Source of the DNA: Muribaculaceae bacterium
GTDB lineage: Bacteria > Bacteroidota > Bacteroidia > Bacteroidales > Muribaculaceae
Direction: 5' to 3'
Length of the DNA: 50,502 nt
Assembly: GCA_029061925.1 (NCBI GenBank)
Contig: JAIDRE010000136.1
Location: forward strand, 1 to 50,502
The translations under genes were made by a program, and so were the position numbers. The stretch's first letter is position 1, and each line of letters starts with the position of its first letter. Below, piece after piece: positions 36,400 to 44,580 of the stretch. The notes under the pieces were generated by a model. The model was not told the origin of the DNA and did no database searches. It saw nothing but the letters and a program-made list of their open reading frames with translations.

Positions 36400-37017
36400 A
36401 TGCTGATTGAACGCCCGCCCCTGATTTATCGTGCTTTTTTCCCCGAAGCAATATGGCGTATTCAGCGACCCGGCACAAAAACAGCATATCTGACATTTGA
36501 CGACGGACCGATACCCGAGGTAACACCTTGGGTATTGGATACGCTCGCTCATTATAACGTCAAAGCAACCTTCTTTATGGTTGGAGAAAACGTTAGAAAA
36601 CACCCCGAACTTTTTGAACGGATAAAGGCTGAAGGACACAGCTATGGCAACCACACGATGAACCATCGTGTCGGTCACAAATCATCGTTCCATACCTATG
36701 CCCACGACATCGCGTTAGCCGACAGTCTGATTGGCAGTCACCTTTTCCGTCCGCCCCACGGATTGATGGGCTGGGAGCAGGCACGGGCAATAAAACAACG
36801 CTATAATATAATAATGTATGATGTGGTCACACGCGACTACAACCGTAGTTTCAAACCCAACCGCATCTTTCAAAACGTATGCCGATACACTCGCAACGGC
36901 TCAATAATCGTTTTCCATGATTCATTAAAGGCGTGGCACAACATGAGCAACGCTCTACCGCAATCAATTGAATGGTTAAGACAACAAGGCTATGAACTCT
37001 GCCCAATCCCTATGTAG
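36400..37017 (+). CDS. Polysaccharide deacetylase family protein (NodB/CE4-like)
   Basis: Predicted metal-dependent deacetylase acting on N-acetyl sugars. The 205 residues contain TFDDGPIPEVTP near 29 (the Asp pair), HSYGNHTMNHRVGH near 77 (the His pair), FRPPHGLMGWEQARAIK near 113 and IIVFHDSLKAWHN near 170. All core CE4 motifs are present. No signal peptide is evident, so it may act on a cytoplasmic or lipid-linked precursor. It is 20 bp after the DUF2723 gene and overlaps queG by 26 bp. Target (peptidoglycan, capsule or glycan precursor) is unknown. Confidence 0.9.
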   Translation: MLIERPPLIYRAFFPEAIWRIQRPGTKTAYLTFDDGPIPEVTPWVLDTLAHYNVKATFFMVGENVRKHPELFERIKAEGHSYGNHTMNHRVGHKSSFHTYAHDIALADSLIGSHLFRPPHGLMGWEQARAIKQRYNIIMYDVVTRDYNRSFKPNRIFQNVCRYTRNGSIIVFHDSLKAWHNMSNALPQSIEWLRQQGYELCPIPM

Positions 37018-37909
37018 CGAATCAATTAAACGACTCGCCGCTCAAATCGGATTTGACGCGGTTGGGATAGCTAAAGCCGACCAAGTCGATCAATCAGAAA
37101 TCAAACAACGGGAGGATTGGATAAAATCAAGCATGAACGCCTCGATGTCATATCTTGAACGTAACACCGACCTGCGTAGCGATCCGCGATTTCTGATGCC
37201 GGGTTGCAAATCAATAATCGTTCTTGCCGCGTCATACTACGCAGAAATTTCAAGCAAAATAATCGCTCGATATGCCCTCGGCGATGACTATCACGATGTT
37301 CTACGCGAAAAGGTACAGCCTATAACTGAATTACTTCACCAACTCGGATTCAGCACAAGAGTTTGTGTCGATTCTGCACCGATGGCCGAACGCTACTGGG
37401 CTGCCAAAGCCGGTGTCGGATTTATCGGACTAAACTCACTCTTAATAGTTCCCAACATTGGTAGTCGCGTATTCTTAATCGAAATTCTTACAAATGCCAA
37501 TCTTGAATCGGACAACCCGTGTGAACTAAGTTGTATAAAATGTGGTAAATGTATCACTTGTTGTCCTGGCAAAGCAATCAACGACAACAAAACAGTTGAC
37601 GCACGCCGATGCCTGTCGTATCTCACAATTGAATACCGAGATGAATTTGACGATGAATTAAATCTTCATGGTCGTCTATATGGCTGCGACCGTTGCCAAG
37701 ACGTTTGCCCACATAATCAAGACTCCGCACCATTAAAATTTGAGCAATTCACGCCACGTCCCGATGTCGCTAATCTGACAGTCGAACAAGTGGCAACCAT
37801 GACCCAAGAACAATTTTCAAAAACGTTCAAAGGCTCGGCAATCAAACGCACCAAACTCTCCGGTTTAAAACGAAACGCCTTGCAAATAATTAAAAATAAA
37901 ACGGATTAG
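36992..37909 (+). CDS. queG: Epoxyqueuosine reductase
   Basis: Cobalamin- and Fe-S-dependent last step in queuosine tRNA modification. The 305 residues include VCVDSAPMAERYWAAKAGVG near 127 with the catalytic Asp and GFIGLNSLLI. Two [4Fe-4S] motifs follow, CELSCIKCGKCITCCPGKAI near 176-195 and GCDRCQDVCPHNQD near 230. The length is somewhat shorter than QueG proteins with a C-terminal HEAT-type extension, as is common in Bacteroidota. The start overlaps the deacetylase gene by 26 bp, and the stop overlaps the convergent tatC stop by 4 bp. Confidence 0.94.
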   Translation: MNSAQSLCSESIKRLAAQIGFDAVGIAKADQVDQSEIKQREDWIKSSMNASMSYLERNTDLRSDPRFLMPGCKSIIVLAASYYAEISSKIIARYALGDDYHDVLREKVQPITELLHQLGFSTRVCVDSAPMAERYWAAKAGVGFIGLNSLLIVPNIGSRVFLIEILTNANLESDNPCELSCIKCGKCITCCPGKAINDNKTVDARRCLSYLTIEYRDEFDDELNLHGRLYGCDRCQDVCPHNQDSAPLKFEQFTPRPDVANLTVEQVATMTQEQFSKTFKGSAIKRTKLSGLKRNALQIIKNKTD

Positions 37910-38718
37910 TCCTCCTCTTTCGGTTCAGGTTTAGATGCAGGGACAAGACGCGAGCTAAGTTCCCAAAGCATATAAATCGGGAGGAAAACAACAAAGAGTG
38001 TGAATGGGTCGCCGGTCGGGGTAATCAATGCCGCAACAATCAATAGCGCAACGATCGCGTGGCGGCGATAAGTATTAAAGAAACTACGGCTCAACAAACC
38101 GATTTTTCCAAGCAACCATGCTACTAACGGCAATTCAAACACCGCTCCCATTACCAAGCAGATACTCAGAAAGTTATCCATATATGAGTCGAGTGTGATG
38201 GTATTGGGGATCAAGTCACTCAACTGGTATGTAGCCAAAAAGCGCAATGTGAGTGGAAAAACGAGAAAATAGCCGACTGCCACTCCGAAATAAAACATTA
38301 TGTTTCCGAAAAGGAATGCAGTGCGTGAGTTCTTTTTCTCCTCGGGATACAACGCCGGACTAACAAAAGTCCACAATAGATAGATTATGACGGGGAACGA
38401 GAACACTGCCGCCATCCAACCCGATGCCGAAAGATGAATAAATAGCTGAGAAGCAAGCTGGATATTGATAAGATTTACCTTAAAATCAGGCGGAGTCGAT
38501 TCAGGTGCGATCATGTCAAACAGCTTGTAGAGCGGGAACGACGCGCGACACGGCGCCAAAATCACATTATCAAAAATCCATGGCATAAAAATAAAGAACA
38601 CCACACCAAAGACAATAACAACCACCGCAATGCGTACCAACACACTGCGAAGTTCGTCAAGGTGCCCCCAAAAGTTCATATCGTCTGACTTATGGGCAGG
38701 CGTCTTATTTTCTTCCAT
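37906..38718 (-). CDS. tatC: Twin-arginine translocase subunit TatC
   Basis: Receptor subunit of the Tat export system for folded proteins. About 270 residues with six membrane helices. It starts MEENKTPAHKSDDMNFWGHL, where FWGHLDELRS is the conserved N-terminal signal-binding segment, and has FVSPALYPEEKK near 116 and FGVAVGYFLVFPLTLRFLAT near 143. The ATG at 38718 is preferred to a TTG at 38724 that directly abuts the tatA stop. The gene follows tatA and converges on queG. Confidence 0.95.
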   Translation of the reverse strand: MEENKTPAHKSDDMNFWGHLDELRSVLVRIAVVVIVFGVVFFIFMPWIFDNVILAPCRASFPLYKLFDMIAPESTPPDFKVNLINIQLASQLFIHLSASGWMAAVFSFPVIIYLLWTFVSPALYPEEKKNSRTAFLFGNIMFYFGVAVGYFLVFPLTLRFLATYQLSDLIPNTITLDSYMDNFLSICLVMGAVFELPLVAWLLGKIGLLSRSFFNTYRRHAIVALLIVAALITPTGDPFTLFVVFLPIYMLWELSSRLVPASKPEPKEED

Positions 38719-38724
38719 CGCCAA

Positions 38725-38955
38725 TTACGATTTTTTCTCTTCCGCTTTTGAGTCCTCGTCGTTCATTCCTTTTTCAAGCTCTTTCTTAGCTTCATTCATT
38801 CCCTGCTTGAACGAATTGATACCTTTACCAAGACCTCGCATCAGTTCGGGAATCTTTTTACCACCGAAAAGCAAAAGGATAACAAGTAAAATAATAATCC
38901 ATTCCCATCCACGGAGATTTCCGAGAAAAAGAGGAACTATCATGAAATTTGACAT
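38725..38955 (-). CDS. tatA: Twin-arginine translocase subunit TatA/TatE
   Basis: Pore-forming subunit of the Tat system. The 76 residues have one membrane helix (about 14-31, [18 protein letters not shown]), the hinge [14 protein letters not shown], an amphipathic helix and a charged tail. No tatB follows, so this is a minimal TatAC system. It is divergent from fabD; an imperfect TAnnTTTA box (39001-39008, minus) may be its promoter. Confidence 0.94.
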   Translation of the reverse strand: MSNFMIVPLFLGNLRGWEWIIILLVILLLFGGKKIPELMRGLGKGINSFKQGMNEAKKELEKGMNDEDSKAEEKKS

Positions 38956-39051
38956 AGTCGTTAATTTATTTTAATAATTAATAATCAAAATTTGGAGTTG
39001 TAAAGTTAGTAAAAATATTCCATTTATCTTAGCTTTTAAACATTTTTTGAG

Positions 39052-39059
39052 TAAATTTG
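39052..39059 (+). promoter_or_regulatory. -7 box (TAAATTTG) of fabD
   Basis: TAAATTTG 43 bp before the fabD ATG. No TTTG at the expected -33 spacing. Confidence 0.55.
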
Positions 39060-39102
39060 CATCGAAATTTCATTTTTAAGTAACTAAACTACATTTAGCT
39101 CA

Positions 39103-39981
39103 ATGAAAGCATTTGTATTCCCCGGCCAGGGCGCTCAGTTTGTCGGAATGGGTAAAGACCTCTACGACAACAACCCAGTGGCTCGCGAAATGTTTGAACA
39201 AGCCAACGAAATTCTTGGCTTCAGAATCACCGACCTTATGTTTGAAGGTACCGACGAAGACCTCCGTCAAACTCGTGTTACCCAACCCGCAATCTTCCTC
39301 CACTCTGTTATTCTTGCAAAAACACTTGGAGCAGATTTTAATCCCGACATGACTGCCGGTCACTCACTCGGCGAATTTTCAGCACTCGTTGCTTCAGGCG
39401 CAATGAATTTTGCCGACGGTCTCCGTCTCGTTTCAGCTCGTGCAATGGCAATGCAAAAAGCTTGCGAACTCAAGCCCTCAACTATGGCTGCAGTTCTTGG
39501 TCTTGCCGACGAAGTTGTTGAAAACGTTTGTAAAGAAGTTCCCGGTGTAGTTGTTTGTGCTAACTACAACTCTCCCGGTCAAATCGTTATCTCAGGCGAA
39601 ATCGAAGCTATCAAAGAGGCTTCTGAAAAACTCGCTGCTGCCGGTGCAAAACGTGTACTCCCCCTCAAGGTTGGTGGTGCATTCCACTCTCCCTGCATGG
39701 AGCCTGCACGTGCCGAGCTCGCTGAAGCTATCGCTAAAACTGAGTTCAAAACTCCGATCTGCCCCGTTTACCAAAACGTTGACGCACTCCCCCACACCGA
39801 TCCCGCCGAAATCAAAGCTAACCTCATCGCTCAGCTCACCGCTCCCGTCCGTTGGACTCAAACCGTCCGCAACATGGTTAAAGATGGTGCCACCGATTTC
39901 GTAGAACTCGGTCCGGGCAAAGTGCTCCAAGGCCTCGTTAAAAAAATCGAGCCCGAAGCAACCGTTTCAGGTCTCCAATAA
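39103..39981 (+). CDS. fabD: Malonyl-CoA:ACP transacylase
   Basis: Loads malonyl groups onto acyl carrier protein for fatty-acid synthesis. The 292 residues have FPGQGAQFVGMGKDL at about 5-19, the active-site AGHSLGEFSALVASG with Ser88, GAFHSPCMEPA near 190 carrying the catalytic His, and the terminal ELGPGKVLQGLVKKI. Codon bias is like other highly expressed genes here. It stands alone with its own promoter and terminator; the R-M island begins about 85 bp later. Confidence 0.96.
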   Translation: MKAFVFPGQGAQFVGMGKDLYDNNPVAREMFEQANEILGFRITDLMFEGTDEDLRQTRVTQPAIFLHSVILAKTLGADFNPDMTAGHSLGEFSALVASGAMNFADGLRLVSARAMAMQKACELKPSTMAAVLGLADEVVENVCKEVPGVVVCANYNSPGQIVISGEIEAIKEASEKLAAAGAKRVLPLKVGGAFHSPCMEPARAELAEAIAKTEFKTPICPVYQNVDALPHTDPAEIKANLIAQLTAPVRWTQTVRNMVKDGATDFVELGPGKVLQGLVKKIEPEATVSGLQ

Positions 39982-40006
39982 GACATTTCCATCATTCATT
40001 TTATAC

Positions 40007-40043
40007 AAGGGGTTATGCCGAAATCGACATAACTCCTTTTTTG
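40007..40043 (+). terminator. Terminator after fabD
   Basis: AAGGGGTTATG pairs with CATAACTCCTT (one G-U) around CCGAAATCGA, followed by TTTTTG. Confidence 0.82.
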
Positions 40044-40065
40044 TTTACAACCCATTCAATTAAAT

Positions 40066-40096
40066 TCACTTTTTTTTCTTATCTTTGCATTATTAA
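40066..40096 (+). repeat. Left 31-bp direct repeat flanking the R-M island (contains promoter)
   Basis: Identical over 31 bp to 43510-43540. Composition: TCAC, eight T, then CTTATCTTTGCATTATTAA. It contains the -7 box TATCTTTG (40080-40087), which would drive the endonuclease gene with about 50 nt of leader. Flanking bases differ on both sides. Confidence 0.95.
40080..40087 (+). promoter_or_regulatory. -7 box (TATCTTTG) driving the R-M genes
   Basis: Within the left direct repeat, 57 bp before the endonuclease ATG at 40145. It is a duplicate of the ruvX promoter box at 43524-43531. Confidence 0.65.
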
Positions 40097-40144
40097 TCTC
40101 TTTCATTTCATTGCGACTTTATTCATTAACCTATTATAAGCCAT

Positions 40145-40981
40145 ATGAGCAATATCCTTACAGCTATAACAGCAATAGCTCAGCATTCTTCTAATGCAAT
40201 AATAACAACTCAATCTAACTCTCACAACAGAGCCACACAAATGGGAGACGCATTAGAAGACTATGTAAAAAAGGCATTTGCAAATTGCTTAAATAAGGAT
40301 ACTGATAGTTTTCAACAAGCCCGTAGTTCCGTTTTCTCTTATATCGGGAATAGCAGTAACCCACCAGATGCAATGCTGAAAGAGGGCGATGCTATTGAAA
40401 TAAAAAAAATAGAGTCTTTATCAACTCAAATTCAACTTAACAGTAGCTATCCTAAAAATAAGTTGTACGTTGATAATCCCAAAATATGCAAAGCTTGTCG
40501 CGAATGCGAAAAATGGGATGTTAAGGATATGTTATATGTAGTAGGTCATGTAAATGGGAAAGAATTAAAAAATATTTTCTTTATTTACGGTGATTTATAT
40601 TGCGATTCTAATGAAATATATGAAAATATTGAAAGCACTATAAAGAGTGGGTTAAACTCCATTGATACTTTTGAATTTCAAGAAACAAAAGAACTTGGAA
40701 GAATTAACAAAGTCGATCACCTTCAAATTACCGACTTAAGAATACGCGGAATGTGGATCATTAAGTCTCCATTTCAACATTTCAAATATTTAGCAGAAGA
40801 AATATCAAATTTTAATTTTAAATTAGTGGCATTAATTCCATCTAAGAAATATTATTCGTTTGATAATGTTTCTGATTTTGAACTCTTCTGTAAAGAGAAT
40901 GGGGTAAAAATATTGGATAAAGAGATTGAAGACCCTAAAAATCCTGCACACTTGATAAGTTCCAAACTTATAATTTTCTAA
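40145..40981 (+). CDS. Type II restriction endonuclease, NgoPII family (predicted GGCC)
   Basis: Predicted DNA endonuclease of the family whose type member NgoPII cuts GGCC. The 278 residues match the family pattern as I recall it: NRATQMGDALEDYVKKAFAN near 28-47, FSYIGNSSNPPDAMLKEGDA near 60-79 followed by IEIKKIESLS (the D/E-x-K nuclease core), and ALNSSYPK-like QLNSSYPKNKLYVD. CKACRECEKWDVKDMLYVVG and KELGRINKVDHLQITDLRIR also match. The AT-rich composition differs from the flanking core genes. The first methyltransferase starts 4 bp after its stop. Specificity is inferred from the family and not proved. Confidence 0.9.
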   Translation: MSNILTAITAIAQHSSNAIITTQSNSHNRATQMGDALEDYVKKAFANCLNKDTDSFQQARSSVFSYIGNSSNPPDAMLKEGDAIEIKKIESLSTQIQLNSSYPKNKLYVDNPKICKACRECEKWDVKDMLYVVGHVNGKELKNIFFIYGDLYCDSNEIYENIESTIKSGLNSIDTFEFQETKELGRINKVDHLQITDLRIRGMWIIKSPFQHFKYLAEEISNFNFKLVALIPSKKYYSFDNVSDFELFCKENGVKILDKEIEDPKNPAHLISSKLIIF

Positions 40982-40985
40982 ATAA

Positions 40986-41996
40986 ATGACCCTTATTAGT
41001 TTATTTTCTGGTGCTGGCGGTCTTGACCGTGGCTTCCACAATGCAGGATTCAAAACACTCGTTGCAAACGAATATGACCCTAAAATATGTCCTACATTTA
41101 GGGCAAACTTTCCGGATGTCGATCTTATCGAGGGTGATATTAGAAAAATCACATCTGAACGTTTCCCAAAGGGAATTACAGGTATAATTGGCGGACCACC
41201 CTGCCAATCTTGGAGTGAAGCCGGTACATTGAAAGGCATTGAGGATGCTCGTGGGCAATTATTTTATGAATACATACGTATTCTTAGAGATACTAAACCT
41301 CTCTTTTTTGTGGCTGAAAATGTTTCAGGCATGTTAGCCAAACGTCATTCTGCAGCCGTCGAGGGCTTCATGAAGCTCTTCGATGAGGCTGGTTATGACG
41401 TTAATCTCAAAATGCTTAATGCCAATGATTTTAATGTCCCCGAGGATCGAGATCGCGTTTTCTATATTGGATTCCGCAAGGATTTGAATATCTCAGATTT
41501 TGAATATCCTGAGCCTATATCAACAAAACCTACCCTCAGAGATGCTTTATGGGATTTGAAAGATTCTGCAATCCCTGCGAAAGACAAAAATAAGACTAAC
41601 GGAGATGATTGCATTCTTCCTAACCACGAATATTTCACTGGTGCATTTTCACCCATTTTCATGTCCCGTAATCGTGTTCGTTCTTGGGATGAACCTGGCT
41701 TTACCGTGCAAGCAAGCGGTCGCCAATGTCAACTACATCCTCAAGCGCCCAAAATGGTGAAAATCGGGAAAAACGAGCAGATTTTTGTACCCGGGAAAGA
41801 GCATTTATATCGTAGGATGAGTGTTCGTGAAGTTGCGAGAGTTCAAAGTTTTCCCGATGACTACATCTTCATTTATAACGATGTTGACTACGGATACAAG
41901 ATGATTGGCAATGCCGTACCTGTAAATCTTGCATATCATGTTGCATTAAGCATTCGCAAAACACTTGACAAGCACAGGATAAATTATAACAATTAA
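40986..41996 (+). CDS. DNA cytosine-C5 methyltransferase (NgoPII-type partner)
   Basis: Protects host DNA by methylating cytosine in the endonuclease's site. The 336 residues show the C5-MTase motifs in order: [17 protein letters not shown] (I, near 6), [14 protein letters not shown] (IV, catalytic Cys73), [11 protein letters not shown] (VI, ~105), the [16 protein letters not shown] target-recognition region near 238 and [18 protein letters not shown] (IX-X) near 310. Normal compact length. It lies between the endonuclease (4 bp gap) and the second methyltransferase (2 bp gap). It is close to M.NgoPII/M.HaeIII-type enzymes, so GGCC is the best guess. Confidence 0.94.
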   Translation: MTLISLFSGAGGLDRGFHNAGFKTLVANEYDPKICPTFRANFPDVDLIEGDIRKITSERFPKGITGIIGGPPCQSWSEAGTLKGIEDARGQLFYEYIRILRDTKPLFFVAENVSGMLAKRHSAAVEGFMKLFDEAGYDVNLKMLNANDFNVPEDRDRVFYIGFRKDLNISDFEYPEPISTKPTLRDALWDLKDSAIPAKDKNKTNGDDCILPNHEYFTGAFSPIFMSRNRVRSWDEPGFTVQASGRQCQLHPQAPKMVKIGKNEQIFVPGKEHLYRRMSVREVARVQSFPDDYIFIYNDVDYGYKMIGNAVPVNLAYHVALSIRKTLDKHRINYNN

Positions 41997-41998
41997 TA

Positions 41999-43486
41999 AT
42001 GAATATCGTTTCTCTCTTTGCCGGATGTGGAGGTCTTGATCTCGGGTTCGAACAAGCCGGATTTAGAATTATTTGGGCAAATGAGTATGATAAGACAATA
42101 AAAGAAACATACGAATTAAATCACCCTAACACAATCTTAAATACAAACGACATAAGATTATTAAAAGCTTCAGACATACCAGATTGCGATGGAATTATTG
42201 GTGGACCACCTTGTCAACCTTGGAGTGAAGGAGGCAAAAGACTTGGCGTTGAAGATCCGAGAGGTCGTTTATTCTATGAATATATACGCATTATCAATGA
42301 AAAAAAACCTAAATTCTTTGTGATCGAAAATGTAAAAGGTATTCTTGATGAAAAGCACAAAGAATCTCTTAATGATTTTATTAAACATCTTAAAGGTTCC
42401 GGTTATAAAATTAAGTATGAATTATTGAACGCAGCTGATTATAAAATTCCACAAGATCGATTCCGCGTATTTTTCATTGGAATACGTAATGATCTAAATT
42501 TTAGATTTAACTTCCCAAATGCCACTTGTACTAATCCAATCACACTATATCAAGCTATTGGCGACATAATCGAAGAACCACGTTTCTATAAAGATGATGT
42601 TATAAGATCTGAACATCCCACCCGAATGAACCACGATGTTTATACTGGTTCATATGACGCCAAGTATATGGCTCGTAATCGAGTTAGGAGCTGGTATGAA
42701 ACATCTTTTACAATTCAAGCTCAGGCACGAAATATTCCTCAACATCCCAAAGCGCCTAAAATGAAATTCTCATCTTCAAATGAATATACTTTTCAAAAAG
42801 AATTCGAGGATTTATATCGGCGATTAAGCGTACGTGAATGTGCCAGAATACAAACATTTCCCGACTGTTTTAAATTTGTATATAATGACATAAAAGTCGG
42901 TTACAAAATGGTTGGGAATGCCGTTCCCCCTCGCCTTGCCTACGCTCTTGCTTTACAAATTAACAAAGCATTTTCTACAGGAATCGTGCCTTTAATCGCA
43001 GGCAAAACAGCCAGCACAAAACAGGTTCCAATTAAAACACTGATCCATCAGTATCCTAACATAATCATCCAAAACGCCAAATTACTTGAAAAAGAAATTT
43101 CTAATATTGATCTGACAAGAAATTTACTTATTTCACTAATTAAACCTGAAATCACATCGCTTTTTATAAATCACTCAGCCAAATTATATTATACCGGTAA
43201 AAAATTCCCATCTTCTATTGCGATGAACAAACTTTATTACTTTATGCCTTATATTAAAGGTAAAGGAATTAGAGATCTTTATTTAATCAAGATTGCACGC
43301 ATTGGAACTAAACAAGAATTAGACCCGACAAGCAACGATGATCATTTAAGATTAATATTTGAAATAGAGTTCGTAAAACAACTTTTCACAGATTATCAGC
43401 CAATTCACTTAAATATTTGGCATACCTTTACAGATACATCATTAAACGAAGTTCTAAAAATATCTAGAGACGACGATCTTGAGTAA
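41999..43486 (+). CDS. Second DNA cytosine-C5 methyltransferase with C-terminal extension
   Basis: The first ~325 of 495 residues are a complete C5 methyltransferase: LFAGCGGLDLGFEQAGF (I), [14 protein letters not shown] (IV, Cys72), FFVIENVKGIL (VI), the recognition region QAQARNIPQHPKAPKM and GYKMVGNAVPPRLAYALA. They clearly resemble the first methyltransferase, suggesting duplication and divergence of the recognition region. Residues ~328-495 form an extra domain I do not recognise, with IAMNKLYYFMPYIKGKGIRD, LYLIKIARIG and LIFEIEFVKQLFTD, in a mixed strand/helix pattern. It could be a DNA-binding or base-reading (PUA-like) module; this is speculation. Whether it shares the first enzyme's site is open. 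Confidence 0.92.
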   Translation: MNIVSLFAGCGGLDLGFEQAGFRIIWANEYDKTIKETYELNHPNTILNTNDIRLLKASDIPDCDGIIGGPPCQPWSEGGKRLGVEDPRGRLFYEYIRIINEKKPKFFVIENVKGILDEKHKESLNDFIKHLKGSGYKIKYELLNAADYKIPQDRFRVFFIGIRNDLNFRFNFPNATCTNPITLYQAIGDIIEEPRFYKDDVIRSEHPTRMNHDVYTGSYDAKYMARNRVRSWYETSFTIQAQARNIPQHPKAPKMKFSSSNEYTFQKEFEDLYRRLSVRECARIQTFPDCFKFVYNDIKVGYKMVGNAVPPRLAYALALQINKAFSTGIVPLIAGKTASTKQVPIKTLIHQYPNIIIQNAKLLEKEISNIDLTRNLLISLIKPEITSLFINHSAKLYYTGKKFPSSIAMNKLYYFMPYIKGKGIRDLYLIKIARIGTKQELDPTSNDDHLRLIFEIEFVKQLFTDYQPIHLNIWHTFTDTSLNEVLKISRDDDLE

Positions 43487-43509
43487 TTTTAGTCTTTGAA
43501 TTTCAAGTC

Positions 43510-43540
43510 TCACTTTTTTTTCTTATCTTTGCATTATTAA
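43510..43540 (+). repeat. Right 31-bp direct repeat flanking the R-M island (ruvX promoter region)
   Basis: Perfect copy of 40066-40096. It lies 24 bp after the second methyltransferase stop and 25 bp before the ruvX ATG. Confidence 0.95.
43524..43531 (+). promoter_or_regulatory. -7 box (TATCTTTG) of ruvX and following genes
   Basis: TATCTTTG 34 bp before the ruvX ATG, inside the right repeat. No TTTG at exact -33 spacing (nearest at 43495-43498). Confidence 0.65.
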
Positions 43541-43565
43541 AGACTGATAAATCAATAAAAGCTGA

Positions 43566-43982
43566 ATGGGACGCTATCTTTCGATTGACTATGGACGTAA
43601 ACGTTGTGGCATTGCCGTGACCGACACTGCTCGCATTATCGCCTCCGGTCTTACGACAGTTCAGACTTGCGCTCTCGAAAAATTTCTTACCGAATACATG
43701 GCTAAGGAACCGGTTGACCGAATAATCGTCGGACTCCCGACCACTATGCGTGGCGAGCCATCAGAGTCGATGAGATATATCACTCCGGCTGTCAACCGGT
43801 TAAAGAAGTTGTTTCCAGACACCCCGATCGAATTTTTCGACGAACGTTTCACATCAGTTCTTGCTCATCGCGCTATGCTTGATTCAGGCATGAAGAAGAG
43901 CGACCGACGCGACAAAGCCGTTGTTGACGAAATTTCAGCAACAATCATTCTAAACGATTATTTACAGAGTATATCAAAATAG
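43566..43982 (+). CDS. ruvX: Holliday-junction resolvase-like nuclease RuvX/YqgF
   Basis: RNase H-fold nuclease; YqgF acts in rRNA 5' processing and possibly junction resolution. The 138 residues show YLSIDYGRKRCGIAVTD at about 4-20 (first catalytic Asp), DRIIVGLPTTMRGEPSESM near 55, FFDERFTSVLAH near 93 (Glu) and DEISATIILNDYL near the end (last Asp). First gene of a plus-strand series with def (7 bp later). Its promoter region was duplicated by the R-M insertion upstream. Confidence 0.93.
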   Translation: MGRYLSIDYGRKRCGIAVTDTARIIASGLTTVQTCALEKFLTEYMAKEPVDRIIVGLPTTMRGEPSESMRYITPAVNRLKKLFPDTPIEFFDERFTSVLAHRAMLDSGMKKSDRRDKAVVDEISATIILNDYLQSISK

Positions 43983-43989
43983 CATTTAA

Positions 43990-44556
43990 ATGAAACTCCC
44001 CGTATATCTCTATGGACATCCGGTTCTGCGCAAAGAATCAGTTGAGGTTGACGCAAACTATCCCGACATCAAAAAGTTGGTCGATGATATGTTTGAAACA
44101 ATGTATTTTTCAGAAGGTGTGGGACTCGCCGCTCCACAGATTGGTCGCAACGACCGACTCGTGGTTATCGACGCATCGCCCATGGCTGAAGCATTCCCCG
44201 AATGTGACGGTTGGAAACACGCGCTCATCAACCCCGAAATCGAGATTCTTGATGGCGAACCAATTACCCGCGCTGAAGGTTGTTTGAGCCTTCCCGGACT
44301 CGCCGAGGATGTCAGTCGCGTAGAACACATCCGCCTCAAATGGCTTGACACCGACTTCCAACCCCACGAAGAAGAGATTTCGGGGTTCCTCGCCCGCATC
44401 GTTCAACACGAATGTGACCACCTTGAAGGCAAACTCTATATCGATCATATTTCTCTGATTAGAAAGCAGCTTATCCGCGGTAAACTTCACAATATCATGG
44501 ATGGGAAAACCCGTTGTGACTACCCCGCAAAATATGCTCCGAAGAAAAAGAAATAA
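43990..44556 (+). CDS. def: Peptide deformylase
   Basis: Removes formyl from new polypeptides, with Fe2+ or Zn2+. The 188 residues carry the three motifs EGVGLAAPQIGRN near 38, EGCLSLPGLAEDV near 97 (metal Cys) and IVQHECDHLEGKLYID near 137 (metal His pair and catalytic Glu). Length normal. It is 7 bp after ruvX and 24 bp before ettA. Confidence 0.96.
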   Translation: MKLPVYLYGHPVLRKESVEVDANYPDIKKLVDDMFETMYFSEGVGLAAPQIGRNDRLVVIDASPMAEAFPECDGWKHALINPEIEILDGEPITRAEGCLSLPGLAEDVSRVEHIRLKWLDTDFQPHEEEISGFLARIVQHECDHLEGKLYIDHISLIRKQLIRGKLHNIMDGKTRCDYPAKYAPKKKK

Positions 44557-44580
44557 ACTAATATACCCATATCATACATC

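Noticed and set aside
40145..43486. Avoidance of GGCC in host DNA as evidence for long residence of the R-M system.
   Set aside because: GGCC occurs in the window, for example in fabD near 39123 and the DUF2723 gene near 34154, and I could not count observed against expected numbers.
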